Part shown: positions 10,363 to 21,682 of the stretch, in pieces
How the letters are laid out: each line of letters begins with the position of its first letter
Numbering within the stretch: position 1 is the first letter of the stretch
NCBI GenBank assembly: GCA_001632435.1
Contig: KV423993.1
Location: forward strand, 1 to 64,000
Origin: Calocera cornea HHB12733
Lineage: Eukaryota > Basidiomycota > Dacrymycetes > Dacrymycetales > Dacrymycetaceae
Length of the DNA stretch: 64,000 bases
Reading direction: 5' to 3'
The notes under the pieces: model-generated
Databases searched by the model: none
Seen by the model: the letters and a program-made list of their open reading frames with translations, nothing else
Told to the model about the DNA's origin: nothing
Program-made: the position numbers and the translations under genes

Positions 10363-12908
10363 ATGAGCGCCACACCGACCACATCCCGCCCGCTCCCATC
10401 GCGCACATCGCCATCCCCAGCATCGGCCCTCTCTCGCAGCGGCGTAACGCGAACGGCTTCAGCAAGGGGCAGCCCCGTCAATGGGAGACCGATGCCCCCG
10501 AGGAAGCTCGAGGCGGCCGACTCGCCCTCCAGACCGCTCACGCCAAAGGAGCAGCTTGAGCAGCAGCTGAGGAGAGAGCAGGAAGAGAAGGAGAACGTGA
10601 GCCGATATGCACTGCAGTCTGGGAAGAGACAGCTGATCCCGCGTGTAGTTGTCTGTCAAGCTCGAAGATGCGCACAAGGCCTCCCAAGAGCTCGAGTCGA
10701 CCGTCGCCTCGCTCCGATCCTCCCTGCAGCTCGCCGAGTCCCGCCTCTCCCAGCTCTCCGCCGACGCGCTCCGCACAGAGAACACCCTCTCCGAGCAATC
10801 CGAGGTCATCGCCGCCCTCCGCTCGCAGCTGTCTTCCGTCGAGCGAGACAGGCGCGACGACGAGAAGCGCTACCGCGAGCAGAGCGCTGCTTTCGAGGCG
10901 GAGCGGCAGGCGCAGTGGGAGGGCGAGCAGGCCGCGCGACACCGGCTCGAGCGGCTGGAGGAGCGCCTTAGGCGCGCGGAGGCGCGCGCGGCGCACGTCG
11001 GGCACGAGGCTGAGCCGAACAACGACATGCTCGTGGAGGAGGAGGAGACGGACACGCCGAAGATCGCCCATCCGCCCAAGGTGGAGGAAGGGGGCCAGCA
11101 GGAGGAGCCCCCCGAGATGACGATGATGCGGCTGGAGATGGACAGCCTGAGCGGGGCGTATGCGAGTCTGCAGAGCACGCATCAGATGCTCCTGCAGGAG
11201 ATGGCCGATGTGAAGCGGGTCAACCAGCAGATTCAGGTATGCATCTTGCTTTGTCTCTATCTTGGAGTTCATGCCTGACTGTTTGATTACAGGAGGAAAA
11301 CGAGTCGTACAACGTCCTCCTGCGCGAGCGCACCCTCGCTGGCACCTTCCACCTCCCCGGCACGTCGCCGTACTCTGACTCGATATCCCTGGACGAGGAC
11401 GTGTACTCCAAAGCCGGCTCGCGGCTCGATCCCGTATCAGAGGATGCCGAAGCGCTCGAAGCAGAAGCAGAAGAGAGCGACCTGTTCCCGCCCGCTCCCA
11501 TCCAGCGCGAGACGGAGAGCCCCGTGCCGAGCAACCCCTCCAGCGGCCGGCAGAGACGGAGGCGCACGAGCGCGGGCAGCGGGAAGGGCGTCGGGGAGAG
11601 CTTGGCCGGGTTCCCCGTCTCGGGGCCGGGCGAAGACCTCGCGGCGGAGCTCGGGCGTGCCGAGGCCAGGGACGTGGTCCCGGAGGTCGCGGTGGAGAGC
11701 CCGAGATATCCGAAGAAGGAAGATGGGCAGAGTGTCTCATGTGCGTTCAGTCTTCCTCCGGATCATGATGCAATTCTGACGGCGATCCTCTAGCTATGCG
11801 CGCCGAGATCCAAGCGCTCAAGGACGCCAACAAGGCACTCTCGCTGTATGCCGCCAAGATTCTCGATCGCATCATCGCCGACGAAGGGTTCGAGCATGTC
11901 CTTGCCGCTGACTACAACAAGGATGGATCGGCGAATGCTCCCAGCAGCAGCCGGCCAGAACGCGGCGCCTCCCTCTCGCGCTCGAAAACCGTCGGCGGCC
12001 ACGGGCGTCGTCCAGCTAGCACGACGCTCGCGGGCGTGCGAGACCAGCCGCAAGAGCAAATGTCTCTCGTTCCACCGCCGATGAGTACGTCAAAGTCTGA
12101 TCCACCCTCTGTCACCCAGGCGCAACAGGCCAAGCGAAGGTCCATGTCGATCGACTGGAAGGGTCTCTTCGGCGGCGGGCAACAGGAGAAGAAGAACGAG
12201 AACCTGAGACCGCTGTCCTTGGCGACCGCCGCGATGCCCGCCGCGCCGAAGCCGCCGACGCAGGCGATGCCACCCGCCCGACCCCGGTTCATACCGCGCG
12301 ACACGGAGGAAGACGAGGAGGATCGGAAGGAGCGCGAACGGCTCAACGCGACGATGAAGCTCATGGGCATCGAGCGCGCCAGCTCGCAGCGGGAACGCGA
12401 GCAAGCATTGGACGATCTGAGCCATCTGGAGGCTGCCCGTATCGCCGGTGGATTGGGCGGCGCCACCAAGGGCGACCGGCGGAGATCAAGCATGTACCGT
12501 TCGCCTTCGCCGAACCTGGGTGCATCCCCGCAGCCGCGCGTTCCCGCAACGATGGCATACCGGCTTTCTGCCGATCTCTCCGCCAACGGCGGTCTCACAT
12601 CAGACGCCTTGGCGGAAGCGGGGGCCGCGCATGCCCTCGCGGAATTAGATGCCGAAGAGAAGCGAATTTCCGAACAGCTCGCGAAGGGCAAGCCGTATCA
12701 GGGGGGCTTTACGCCGAGCGCGAGGGAACTGGCAGAGGCAAACGCGGACGGCGGCAACGGTGCCGCGCCCGGCTTGATGCGGAGGTCGAGTCGCCGTGCG
12801 AGGACGGGAAGAGAGAGCTCGGGCACGATGAGCGTTGGCAGCGTTAGTACGGTATGGAGCGCAGGGCGAGCCAGTGGCAGTAGTGCTAGCGACCCTGTCC
12901 TGGAGTAG
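10363..12908 (+). CDS. Large coiled-coil protein of unknown function
   Basis: Model: join(10363..10596, 10649..11236, 11293..11740, 11794..12908), 794 aa. The N-terminus is Ser/Pro/Arg-rich. Long coiled coils follow from about residue 70 to 280, rich in Glu, Arg, Leu and Gln. After an acidic linker comes a short, well-ordered segment (EIQALKDANKALSLYAAKIL then ADEGFEHVL) that looks like the conserved core of the family. The remainder is disordered, Ser/Arg-rich, with scattered short helices. No catalytic domain is visible, so a scaffold or cytoskeleton-linked role is only a guess. All four exons end in consensus GT..AG introns of 52-56 bp with matching phases, which makes the gene model reliable even though the function is not. 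Confidence 0.82.
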
Positions 12909-13562
12909 CACATGGATCAACATGGACGCAGATACAGCGGATGAGTCACGACACTTTCTTCTTTTCATGATTACTATCGATATATGTATGTGGATTGCTA
13001 ATAGGTATCGGAATCATTCCCGTGTTTGTCCGCTCCTTCGCCGCGCCGCTCTAGGAAGGCATGGGCTGTGACGATGCGGTCTGATCCGCGCTCATTCCCG
13101 TGCTGCGATTGGCGAGAAGCCGCGAATCCCGCGGAATGAGCCGGATGATTCGGTCTGACAGGAAGCTGATCACGCAACCTCCGTTTTGGGCAAACGCGAA
13201 CTTTGATGTGTGAAAACTCAGTGAAGCCACTGTGGAGAGGGTGGCAAGGATGAACTCTAGTCCACAAGAAAGAGCACTCAATGCTTCAGCCCCTAGCCCT
13301 CCCTAACCCTAATTGCAACCACAGGTAAGTGTGGTTAAGAAGAAACTGCAGCATTTCCGGGATGATGTGCTTCCCTAAAGCCGGCCTTCGGCATCAACAG
13401 CCGATTGATGAATCCCTGATCTTGTTGAAAGAAGCCTCAGATCTAGATCCGTGTTGCAATCATGAAGGGTCTGCAATGCCGGTTGCCAGGGTGGATTTGT
13501 CAACATCGTATATAAAGAGCATCCCAAACCATTCGAGTATACACCTCTCCTATCTCAACACG
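12909..13562. other. Intergenic region with a TATA box for the small C2H2 gene
   Basis: Downstream of the coiled-coil gene. A TATATAAAG motif near 13510 lies ~50 bp before the ATG at 13563 and is the best promoter candidate. A short CCCTAACCCTAA-like run near 13305 is too small to call telomeric. Confidence 0.5.
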
Positions 13563-13830
13563 ATGGACCCCATAACGACCTGGCTACACCAGTATTATAT
13601 CCACTGCATTGTCCGATCGGTACGCGTTTTGATTTGGCGCCTTGTCCCGGGCTCACGTGACACAGGGCTCTCTACCGCACTGTTCCAAAAGACCGTGTCC
13701 TATTTCCGGCTGCCGTCTCCTGCGCGGTGCTCGCAAGGGCAAGAAATCCATTTTCAGAACTCATTCGGATCTTGTCCGTCATATAGAATGCCGTCATAAC
13801 TTCCGCTTCAAAGCTCAGGTAAAGCTGTAA
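13563..13830 (+). CDS. Small C2H2 zinc-finger-like protein
   Basis: Model: join(13563..13619, 13666..13830), 73 aa. A TATATAAAG box sits upstream at a suitable distance, and a 46-bp GT..AG intron joins the exons in phase. Exon 2 encodes one C2H2-like finger: CPISGC, a basic loop (RLLRGARKGKK), then FRTHSDLVRHIECRH. The Cys and His spacing fits a zinc finger with a long loop. A possible further donor (CAG/GTAAAG) at the end means the protein may be longer. The neighbours give no functional hint. It could also be the remnant of a longer zinc-finger gene. Confidence 0.5.
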
Positions 13831-14003
13831 CCCGCTTGTGGAACTACGATTGACGCAAATAATAGAAGCACTACACGCCGTCGCCAGAGGGCGGATATTA
13901 CAGGAGTAATGGCTGAATGCGTGTGCACGGTCGGTACGGAGGACAGATGCCGCCATCATATGTACCAACGTGAAAGATGTACTCGTCAATGGACCTCTAT
14001 TCT

Positions 14004-15426
14004 CTAGAAGTCATATATTCCCCCAGCATCACGAAATGCGACTTTTCGTCTTGATTTCGGCTCGCTTGGAGTCTTTCTTGTTGCAGTTGTGTCTACATTG
14101 ATGGATGCCGTTGGCTTGGATATTGCGTGCACATCGACCAATGACGGCTGGGGTTCTTCGTCTCGCTGGATCGCTCGTTCTGGACCCGATGACAGCAGGA
14201 CAGCTGGTGGCGGGGCTGTTCGCCTCTCTCCCACACCACCCTCCACATCCAGGTTCAAGGTCTCGATCACGAAATGTCGTCGCTTGCAGCGGAATGAGAG
14301 GTTGTTTTCTCCTCCACCATGAGTGTGGCCATCTCCCTTGCCGACCTGTCCCAGTCCGCGCAGCGTGGACAGCTTGTCGCTCGGAGGCACGAGAGAGTTC
14401 AGTGACGGCAGCTTTTGCAGCTGGAGGATGCCGTGATGGGATGTCGAGGGAGCCAGGGAATCGGAGGCGAGGGTCACAGCGGCGTCTGATAGCTGGATCA
14501 TAGCGGAGCCAAGGGCTGACTGTGTGGACCATTCTGAAAGATGAGGGGGTAAGGTGATGAGTGCCGCGGCCGACGAATGTCGGAGTTGGCACCGCAGGTT
14601 GTGCATGAGGCGAAGCAATTGTGGTGCAGATCGTGCATCCAGCAATGAAGGTATGACGATGGCAATACGCAAGGCTCGGTTGCTCGGATTGGGATTCGTT
14701 ATTCTGTTTCTGTTTCAGAACCATAGCGAGAAGTCGCTTAGTGAAACTCACGAATGAGATGCGCAAGCATCTGCGATGGCCCGCATCGCAGATGGTATGA
14801 GGGTTTGCATTTCGTTCAAGTCTATCGGAACAGTGGAGAGTTGGCCATTCTTCTTGGAATCGGATATGATCGACGGTGGTATGCGTCGTGTCAAGTCAAA
14901 GTTGCTACAATAAGCGCCAGCTGCGCAGGGTAAGTTCCAATGTGAGCTGCATCGTTGAAGGAAGTCACATACAAGTCGAGCTCGAGGCATGACGCGAGAC
15001 CGTCGTGCTGAATCGTTTCATTCCTTCATAGCGCCACGCAATCTTCACATCGGCAGGGTTATCGTCGTCTCTCTCATCGTCTGTCAGGGTATCTGGCTTG
15101 CCAGGGCTGTCGTCCTCCGGAGGCACCCACATGCAGCCATTGACTATAGCGTCGATCTCATCTGCTTCTCCGATCAAACAAATATCTTGTCCGGACCTGA
15201 TACCCTGCGCGATGAAGTACTTTTGCATAAGGTGAGCCCAGGCGGAGTGCGGGTCCGGTGACATGACGAGCTGTGATGTAGCCAGAGGCAATCCGCCACC
15301 AAGAACGTCATCGAACGAGGGTATGCCAGTAGACAGCAGAGGATGAAAGGGAGGCAAATCGCATGGTCGAACCCCTGGCAACGCCTTGTGCGCGGAGGCA
15401 GGAACTCGACGTTTAAAAGCAGACAT
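14004..15426 (-). CDS. ELP4: Elongator complex subunit ELP4
   Basis: Model: complement(14004..14703, 14752..14920, 14973..15426), 440 aa. ELP4 belongs to the Elp456 RecA-like ring of Elongator, which modifies wobble uridines of tRNAs. The Walker-like region is GIPSFDDVLGGGLPL at residues 34-48, followed by ICLIGE, WVPPE and IAWRYEGMKRF. The middle has YCSNFDLTRRIP. The C-terminus has the family signature FVIETLNLDVEGGVGERRT. The Met at 15426 fits family length and avoids an extension into the neighbouring gene. The acceptor of intron 2 is ambiguous by 6 nt (exon start 14703 or 14709). The gene is divergent from SLS1, with only 190 bp between start codons. Confidence 0.93.
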
Positions 15427-15616
15427 GGCAGGAGACTGAATGAGGGCCGGTCGACCCGTCCCGTGGCAGGCGCCGGTTGGAGGCTTGCCGGCGCTTGTTC
15501 TTATGAATTCGCTTCCGTCCCGAAATTTGAAGACCCTTAGATCGGCGTCGAGCCATGGATATGTCCTTTCAGGCACTTTGGCCGGACCCTTCAAGTGCTC
15601 GTTCCTCTTCTCCTCC

Positions 15617-18434
15617 ATGCACCGGGCAGCCTCATCTCTGCTGCGCCCAGCTCTCAGATATCATCCACTGCCCCTCGTTCACCCCTCATGCAGACGACTC
15701 CACATTCGAGGTGCGGCCCTCAATCAAGAGCCTGGTCCTTCCATCCCACCCCACGAGCATGAGGATCAACCAGTGTCTGCCGAGTCGTCCACAGCTGCGT
15801 CAAGCACAACCAAGACCGACCAGTCAAGTTCAACCAAATCCGACCAGTCAGCCGCCAACACATCGCGTCGAAGTCGAGGCCCTCCCCGAAAAAAGCGACA
15901 GGCCGGTCGGGCCAAGAAGCAGAGCGATGTTGTCTTCAGCCCTGTTCGCTCGAAGCCTCAAACCCTCGAAGCCGTTCAAAGCATGGCCTTGAGGGAAGAA
16001 CCTTTACTCTCGGATCTCGAGGCGCTGAGACCGCGAATAACTATGCCGCCCGAGCATGAAAGCTATCCGAAATTCTACGAGACCACAAAGGCCTTGCTGA
16101 TTCGCAGTTTCACGGTAGCGCAAATGGAGCGACTGCTAACGCAACTAGGGTTGGAATTGCGTGATCGTGACAGGAAGAAGAATGACTATGCTGAGTTGCT
16201 CTTGCGCCACTGGAAGTTCCCCGTACCAGTGAGAGACAAGGAGGATGTAGACGTGGAAATGGTCGAGCGAGGTGCGCATTAGATGTCACCAGACTGCGTG
16301 CAACCCGTGCTGATCGTGTTTCATAGACTTTCCGCTCCTACCCAGCGAGCTCTTCCTCTTGATGGGAACGGGTAGGCCTTCTACTCTGGCGTCCCGTTAC
16401 GTTGCTCTTACGCGACTGGTACCCAGACGGATCAGACCTGCTGCGATTGTCCCACACCTATCAGGCTAGACTGACGCCGATACCGAACCCACTGCGATTA
16501 CGCGCATATGGTCAACCCAGTCATCTGGATGCCATGGCGACGGAGATCGAAGATCGGAGGGCCGTACGTGGTATGGCCTAGCCTTAGACGGATCTAATCT
16601 GAACGTTGTCATGCAGAAAATGACTTATCGCAATGTGAAGCTGGAGTGTGCAACTGGGGTGCGGCCAGATCTGATACAAACCATCTCGCGAATATCTGGG
16701 GCATTCATAGAGAACGTCGGAGAGGCAGAAGTAAGCTCGGTGATTATTGTTCTTGTACGATGATCTGAAGTTTTCTAGGTGAAAATCACTGCACTCGACG
16801 ACGAGGCTGCGGAAGTTGCCCGAAGGCTAGCTGAGAGAGCAGGCATTGAGGTTTGTCTTTCTTGAGTGTCTCTTAACTTCCGTTAACTTATTTGTGCGGT
16901 AGGCAACAGATGCGCTCACTAGACCAATGGTTGCACAAATTGTCTCAGACAATGTGCTATCAGACAGCGCGTATTCGACCCCGTCTGCTCGAACGGATTA
17001 CGCACTCTACCCATTTCTGGTACCGGGCGTCTTGCCGTGGACCATGGGCTACTCGAATCCATTTCGTGTTAGACGCGTTGGCCGGGGGTTCCACCAAGAT
17101 CGAGCGCCGAGCTCTTTCCCTCGTCTAGCTTCCGGGCAGTGGACTTCGAAAGACGGGTATGTTCTGCCTCAGCATCCCTGTGCCCTCCTCTCAGTGACTA
17201 ATGCATGGGATCTGCAGCGGCGTAGTGAAGTCGCTACGGGAAGCCTTGGTGGAAGGGCTGCCTCCCGTAGCCCTCGGATACAACCGGATCCTTTCTGCTA
17301 CGGCCGGCTATCATCTCGTGAGCGCTCCTGGGTCGCAGTCACTTGCCAGGGTGTCCCTCGCGCCGCCAATACGAGACTCCTTCAATTGTCAGACCTTCAT
17401 GGACTGGTTAATTGCTGGCAAGGGGTCAACGACATTCCTCCCAGGCGTTCCACCGAAAATCAGGGCTGAAACGCTGAAGCCAAGGCGCCTTACCGCTGTC
17501 GAGGATGTCTTGCTGTATCGACTGCAATATCAAGCACATGAAGACCTCCCCACAGCGAAATCTAAGAAAACCTCCTCGCGATCCCGCCCGACTGTAAACA
17601 ACATGAGCAGGAAGGATGTCTTCGATGTGCAAGTCAATTTCACATTGTGGGAGACTTTCATGCCAAAAAGCGACCCCGCTGCATCGGCCATTAGTTCCAA
17701 CACCTTTGCATCACCTATTGGCTCAGAATTCCAGGCCGAAGAGCAACCGGGACGCGACCGCTTTACCCCCCCGTCAAGTGCGATACCACCACGTGTTCTC
17801 ACTGCGAGACGTGGCCCGACCTCCAATCTTGATGTCTTACTGCCTGAAAGACAGTTTGACTTGCGCTTATCTGTGCAAGATGTTATTCGCGTTGGGGCAG
17901 GCGAGATTCCTCAGGACCTTGAAGCGCACCTCCGGGATTGTCGTCAGGCATTGTGAGTGCTTCATCTGCGCACATCGACTCGGTATTCACATGTACACCT
18001 CGTAGTGCCGACAACGACAAGTTGCCAGAATCTCCGTTCAGTGTGGTGTTGGATGGTGTCACGTATGTTCTTGCATCGAGCGAGGTCGTGCGTGTATCGC
18101 AACGGGAGGAGAGTGATGCCCGCCGTCTTTATGATGGAGCTGCGCCCTATGGACAGTCTGCCATCACCGTCATTGAAAAAGTAGCAGATCGCGACATTGT
18201 GGACCAGCAGATTCTTCAATGCCGGGTAAGTCTCAACATCACATCAGTCAACAGAGACTAACCACAAGTTGCTCGCAGGTTCATTCTTCGGAGCCTCGAT
18301 TAGACCCCATTTGGGACAGATTCATCCAACAGTGTGAAGAGATCACGGGCGGTGATCTGAGCGAAGATATCGCGTACCACCTGTTTGCACTTCCGAAGGA
18401 CGGGGAGAGGGAGAAGAAAAAAATGTTTGCATAG
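15617..18434 (+). CDS. SLS1: SLS1-like mitochondrial inner-membrane protein
   Basis: Model: join(15617..16271, 16327..16371, 16427..16563, 16617..16730, 16779..16850, 16903..17156, 17218..17952, 18006..18225, 18279..18434), 795 aa. In yeast, Sls1 couples mitochondrial transcription to translation at the inner membrane. The N-terminus is Arg/Ser/Leu-rich without acids (MHRAASSLLRPALR), a good mitochondrial presequence. A disordered Lys/Arg-rich linker (~residues 40-100) leads to the conserved body, including a segment ending KNDYAELLLRHW, DFPLLPSELFLLMG, a KH-like region around PDLIQTISRISGAFIENVG, and ALYPFLVPGVLPW. All nine exons close in phase. The stop lies only 37 bp from the convergent SPB1 stop. 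Confidence 0.85.
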
Positions 18435-18471
18435 CATGGTCATCTGTATACCCTAATACAACCATCCCCGA

Positions 18472-21388
18472 TCATCGTTTCGCCTTCTTCTCCTTCTCTC
18501 GGCGTCTGTTGGCACGCAGCTCCTTCTTTCCTCTGCGATCCACCATCAAGTATCGTCCCTTGACTCCCTTGGGTCTACCCTTGACACCCCTGTGGGCACC
18601 TTTGGCAACAACAACCTTGATATCGTCCTTCTTCTTCCCCTTGGAGAGCCCCTTCTTCATGAGCTTCTCTATCTGCGCCGCTTTCTCCCGCTCAGACATC
18701 TCGGTGGTATCATTCACGCCTTGAGCTTTCTTCATCGCGTTTTCCAGCCTGCGCATAGCCCGCATCTTCTTTCTTCCCTTAGCTTCTGCCACCTTCTTGA
18801 TGGGTCGCGCATCTAAGGCACGTTGGCGGGCTCGAAGTGCAGCAACAGCTTCCTTCGTAATTGGGAGATTTGTGCGATAGTACTTCTGCTCATCGTCAAG
18901 GAACCAAGCGGGGAGGCCATCTTTGTCGTTGAAAGTCTGTCGATTGAAACCATCATTGAGCAACTGGGTACGGGTCTTCTCTCGGTTGACCAATTGGGAG
19001 GCGAGTGTTAACGCCTCCGGAGTAAGCAAGCCATATTCTGACGGTAGACGTAAGACGACAGTGCACCAAGGATAACGGGAATACACGCACTTTGTCGATG
19101 TTGCTCCTTGAGAGCATCTTCGTTTTCGTCATCAACATCCCAAGACTCGCCGTCGTCTGAGTCCGGTTCCCTGGGGACAATCTCAAAGTCGTCATCATCC
19201 TCCTGGTCACCGTGAGTAGGTGCGGGTAAGTTGCGAACGGGTAGAGACATACCTTAGTAGGGAGCGAATTCTCGTTCGAGTCGGATAGGTCTTCATCCTC
19301 CTCCATTTCAGGAGTGATCTCGTCGTCACCGGGCGAGAGAGGTTCCGTGGCGGGGAGCTCATCCACCACCGCATCCAACTCTTCATTCAGGTCCTTGAAG
19401 AGTGCCTGATCGAACCAAACGCTTGCAGCTTTGCTGAGAGCAGACTTATCTTCCAGAGGCGTGATAAGCTTCCGTGACCGCTTGTTCGGTACATCTTCCA
19501 CCTCGCGGGGCCTCTTCGTGCCCCTTGCTTTGGGTGGTGAAGTCTCTTGCTCTTCATTTTCGGATTCGGAATCGAAGTCGGAGTCGGAGTCGATCTCGCC
19601 ATACCGCTCCTTGGCGGCCTGGACTTCATCCCAGCCTCTCTCGCCCGCGTCGTCATCGTCATCATCCTCCTCGCTCTCACTGCCATTGCCTTCACGAATA
19701 CCGCCCCACTCCTCCAGTTCCTTGTTCTTTTGGCGCTCTTGTTTGACCTTGAACTTGGAGTCGCGCTCTTGCATTCGCTCACGATACGCGTCGTAGAGAC
19801 CGTCCATCTCCGCTTCAATGCGCGCCATCTTCGCATCCTCGTCTTCCGCATCCTCGTCTTCAGGAGCCATACCCGCCCCAATACCATCTTCACCGTCCTC
19901 GCTGTCTTCTTCGTCCATGTCGTCCCCGAGGGCGTCGATCCCAGAGCTCGTTCTGCTTATCTTTTTCTCGGCGCCGGCAAGGTCGAACATGTCAGTATCG
20001 GCAGTGAGCCCTTCCTGCTCCAAGCCGATGTCCATCGGAGCAGTCATCTGCAGCTGCATCCGCTGTATGGCCTTCGTTTTGATCTCGTTGGCCCGCCGCC
20101 GCTCCCGCTTCTTCCGAGCAAGAGCCTCCGTATTGAGCCGCTCGAGCTCCTCGTTGATCTGCTCATCCTCATCCAGCTCCTCGGTGACTACCACGGTTTC
20201 GGTGAACTCTTCGACAGCTTTTGTATGAGATTCCAGGCCAATCTGACAATCGCCGGTCAGCGCTGTCACTTCCAACAGACGATTGCTCATACCTCTTCTC
20301 GAACAGCAGTCCGCCATTTCAATAGCGCCTTGAAGTCGCCCTTGCCAAGCACTTTCAAATCTGCGCAGTTGGCTGTCACATCTGCCGTTGTGCATTCCAA
20401 CTTGAGCCACCTGTCGTATGATGAGACACCGTACGCCAAAACGCAGACTGTAAGCTCACCCTTTCTCTTCCTCAGACGTGAAAGTGATCTGGTTGTGTGT
20501 TCCCAGCAACGTGACAGGATCGTCTCCCTTGACAAAGTCTTCTGCGGTCGCCGCGTGGAACAGGGTGTAGTCGCCCTCTGCGTACCCGTCCCTTGCACGC
20601 TTCTTCTTCGAGGGCTGAAACACGTTCTCGTGTGCATTGACGTTGATGACTCCACCGTCGATGGGCTTGGTGATAGAAAGGTCCTTGAAGACATGCTTTG
20701 GGTTGAGGAACTTTGGGTCGATCTTGGCCGGTGCGAGGAAGTCGCGGCAGACGACGAAGATCTCTGCGGAGACGTTCCTTGAGGACGGCGGCTTGGTCGC
20801 CTCAACCTTTCCGAACAGCTGGTTGAACACCCACATGAGGTTGTTGTAGTCGGCGCTGCGGAAGACCTTGGTGACAAAGGTGCCGCCCTTGATGAGGAAC
20901 TCGACGGCGAGTTTGAGGGACATGAGCACGAGCTCGCTCTGGCTGTAGGCGTCCTGCACCCAGGCCGTACCGACGTTCGGCGCACCATCGTGGAGGACGA
21001 CGTCGGCCTGCCAGTCCTTCAGGCTGTCGCGGATGAGAGTGCGGCAGCGAGGGGTGGTGATGTCCGCGGCGTAGGTGATGACTTTCGGGATGGGCTTGAT
21101 GGGCACGAGGTCGATACCGACGATGATCGAGCTGACGGGCATGTACTTGGAGGCGACCTGAAGCCAGCCTCCTGGTGCGGCACAGAGATCGATGCAGCAT
21201 TTGGCTGATTCGAGAAAGTTGTACTTCTTGTTCAGCTGGATGAGCTTGAAGGCGGAACGAGCGCGGTAGCCTTGCTCCCTAACTTACAGTTAGTAGTGCG
21301 TGGGCAAGCTGGTGGAAGGTGCGCACTTTGCAAGCTTGTAGTACTTGTCCAGCCGACCCTTTCCTGTCTTCTTCTGCTTATTACCCAT
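18472..21388 (-). CDS. SPB1: SPB1, 27S pre-rRNA (guanosine-2'-O-)-methyltransferase
   Basis: Model: complement(18472..19037, 19091..19202, 19253..20242, 20293..20410, 20460..21278, 21327..21388), 888 aa. SPB1 2'-O-methylates the A-loop of 25S rRNA on nucleolar pre-60S particles. The N-terminal FtsJ fold is clear: [31 protein letters not shown], the SAM site [13 protein letters not shown], and [10 protein letters not shown]. The middle is acidic and disordered ([21 protein letters not shown]). The C-terminal Spb1 domain ends in a Lys/Arg-rich tail. Length matches the family (~840 aa in yeast). It is divergent from eIF3b with a 294-bp gap and convergent with SLS1. Confidence 0.96.
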
Positions 21389-21682
21389 GTTTGGAGATAA
21401 GGGGTATCGGGGAAGAGGATGTGAGAGAAAAGTGCAGGAAGGGCTTCAGCTCTGCAAAACCGAGCGCTCGCCTTTGGTCCCTGACTATGAAGTCTTGGCC
21501 ACGCTGCTGAATGCGACAAATTTGGGCAGAGCGGAACCAAATAAACCTGGCACGCGCAAAAGCGCATCGCCCACCGCTCTCAGCCCAGATATCGACAACA
21601 TCGTCAGGCACTAGTCATCGGCTGGGTCAGGAAAGGGATATATCCACCGTGGTTCGCTTCAGTCGGCCCCTCATCCTTCAAT
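21389..21682. promoter_or_regulatory. Compact bidirectional promoter, SPB1 / eIF3b
   Basis: Only 294 bp separate the start codons of a ribosome-assembly methyltransferase and a translation-initiation factor transcribed in opposite directions. Joint control with ribosome demand is plausible, but no specific site was identified. Confidence 0.55.

Noticed and set aside
13295..13316. A CCCTAACCCTAA-like run as a telomere trace
   Set aside because: Only about two imperfect units; chance is a sufficient explanation, unlike the 55-bp tract at 42553.
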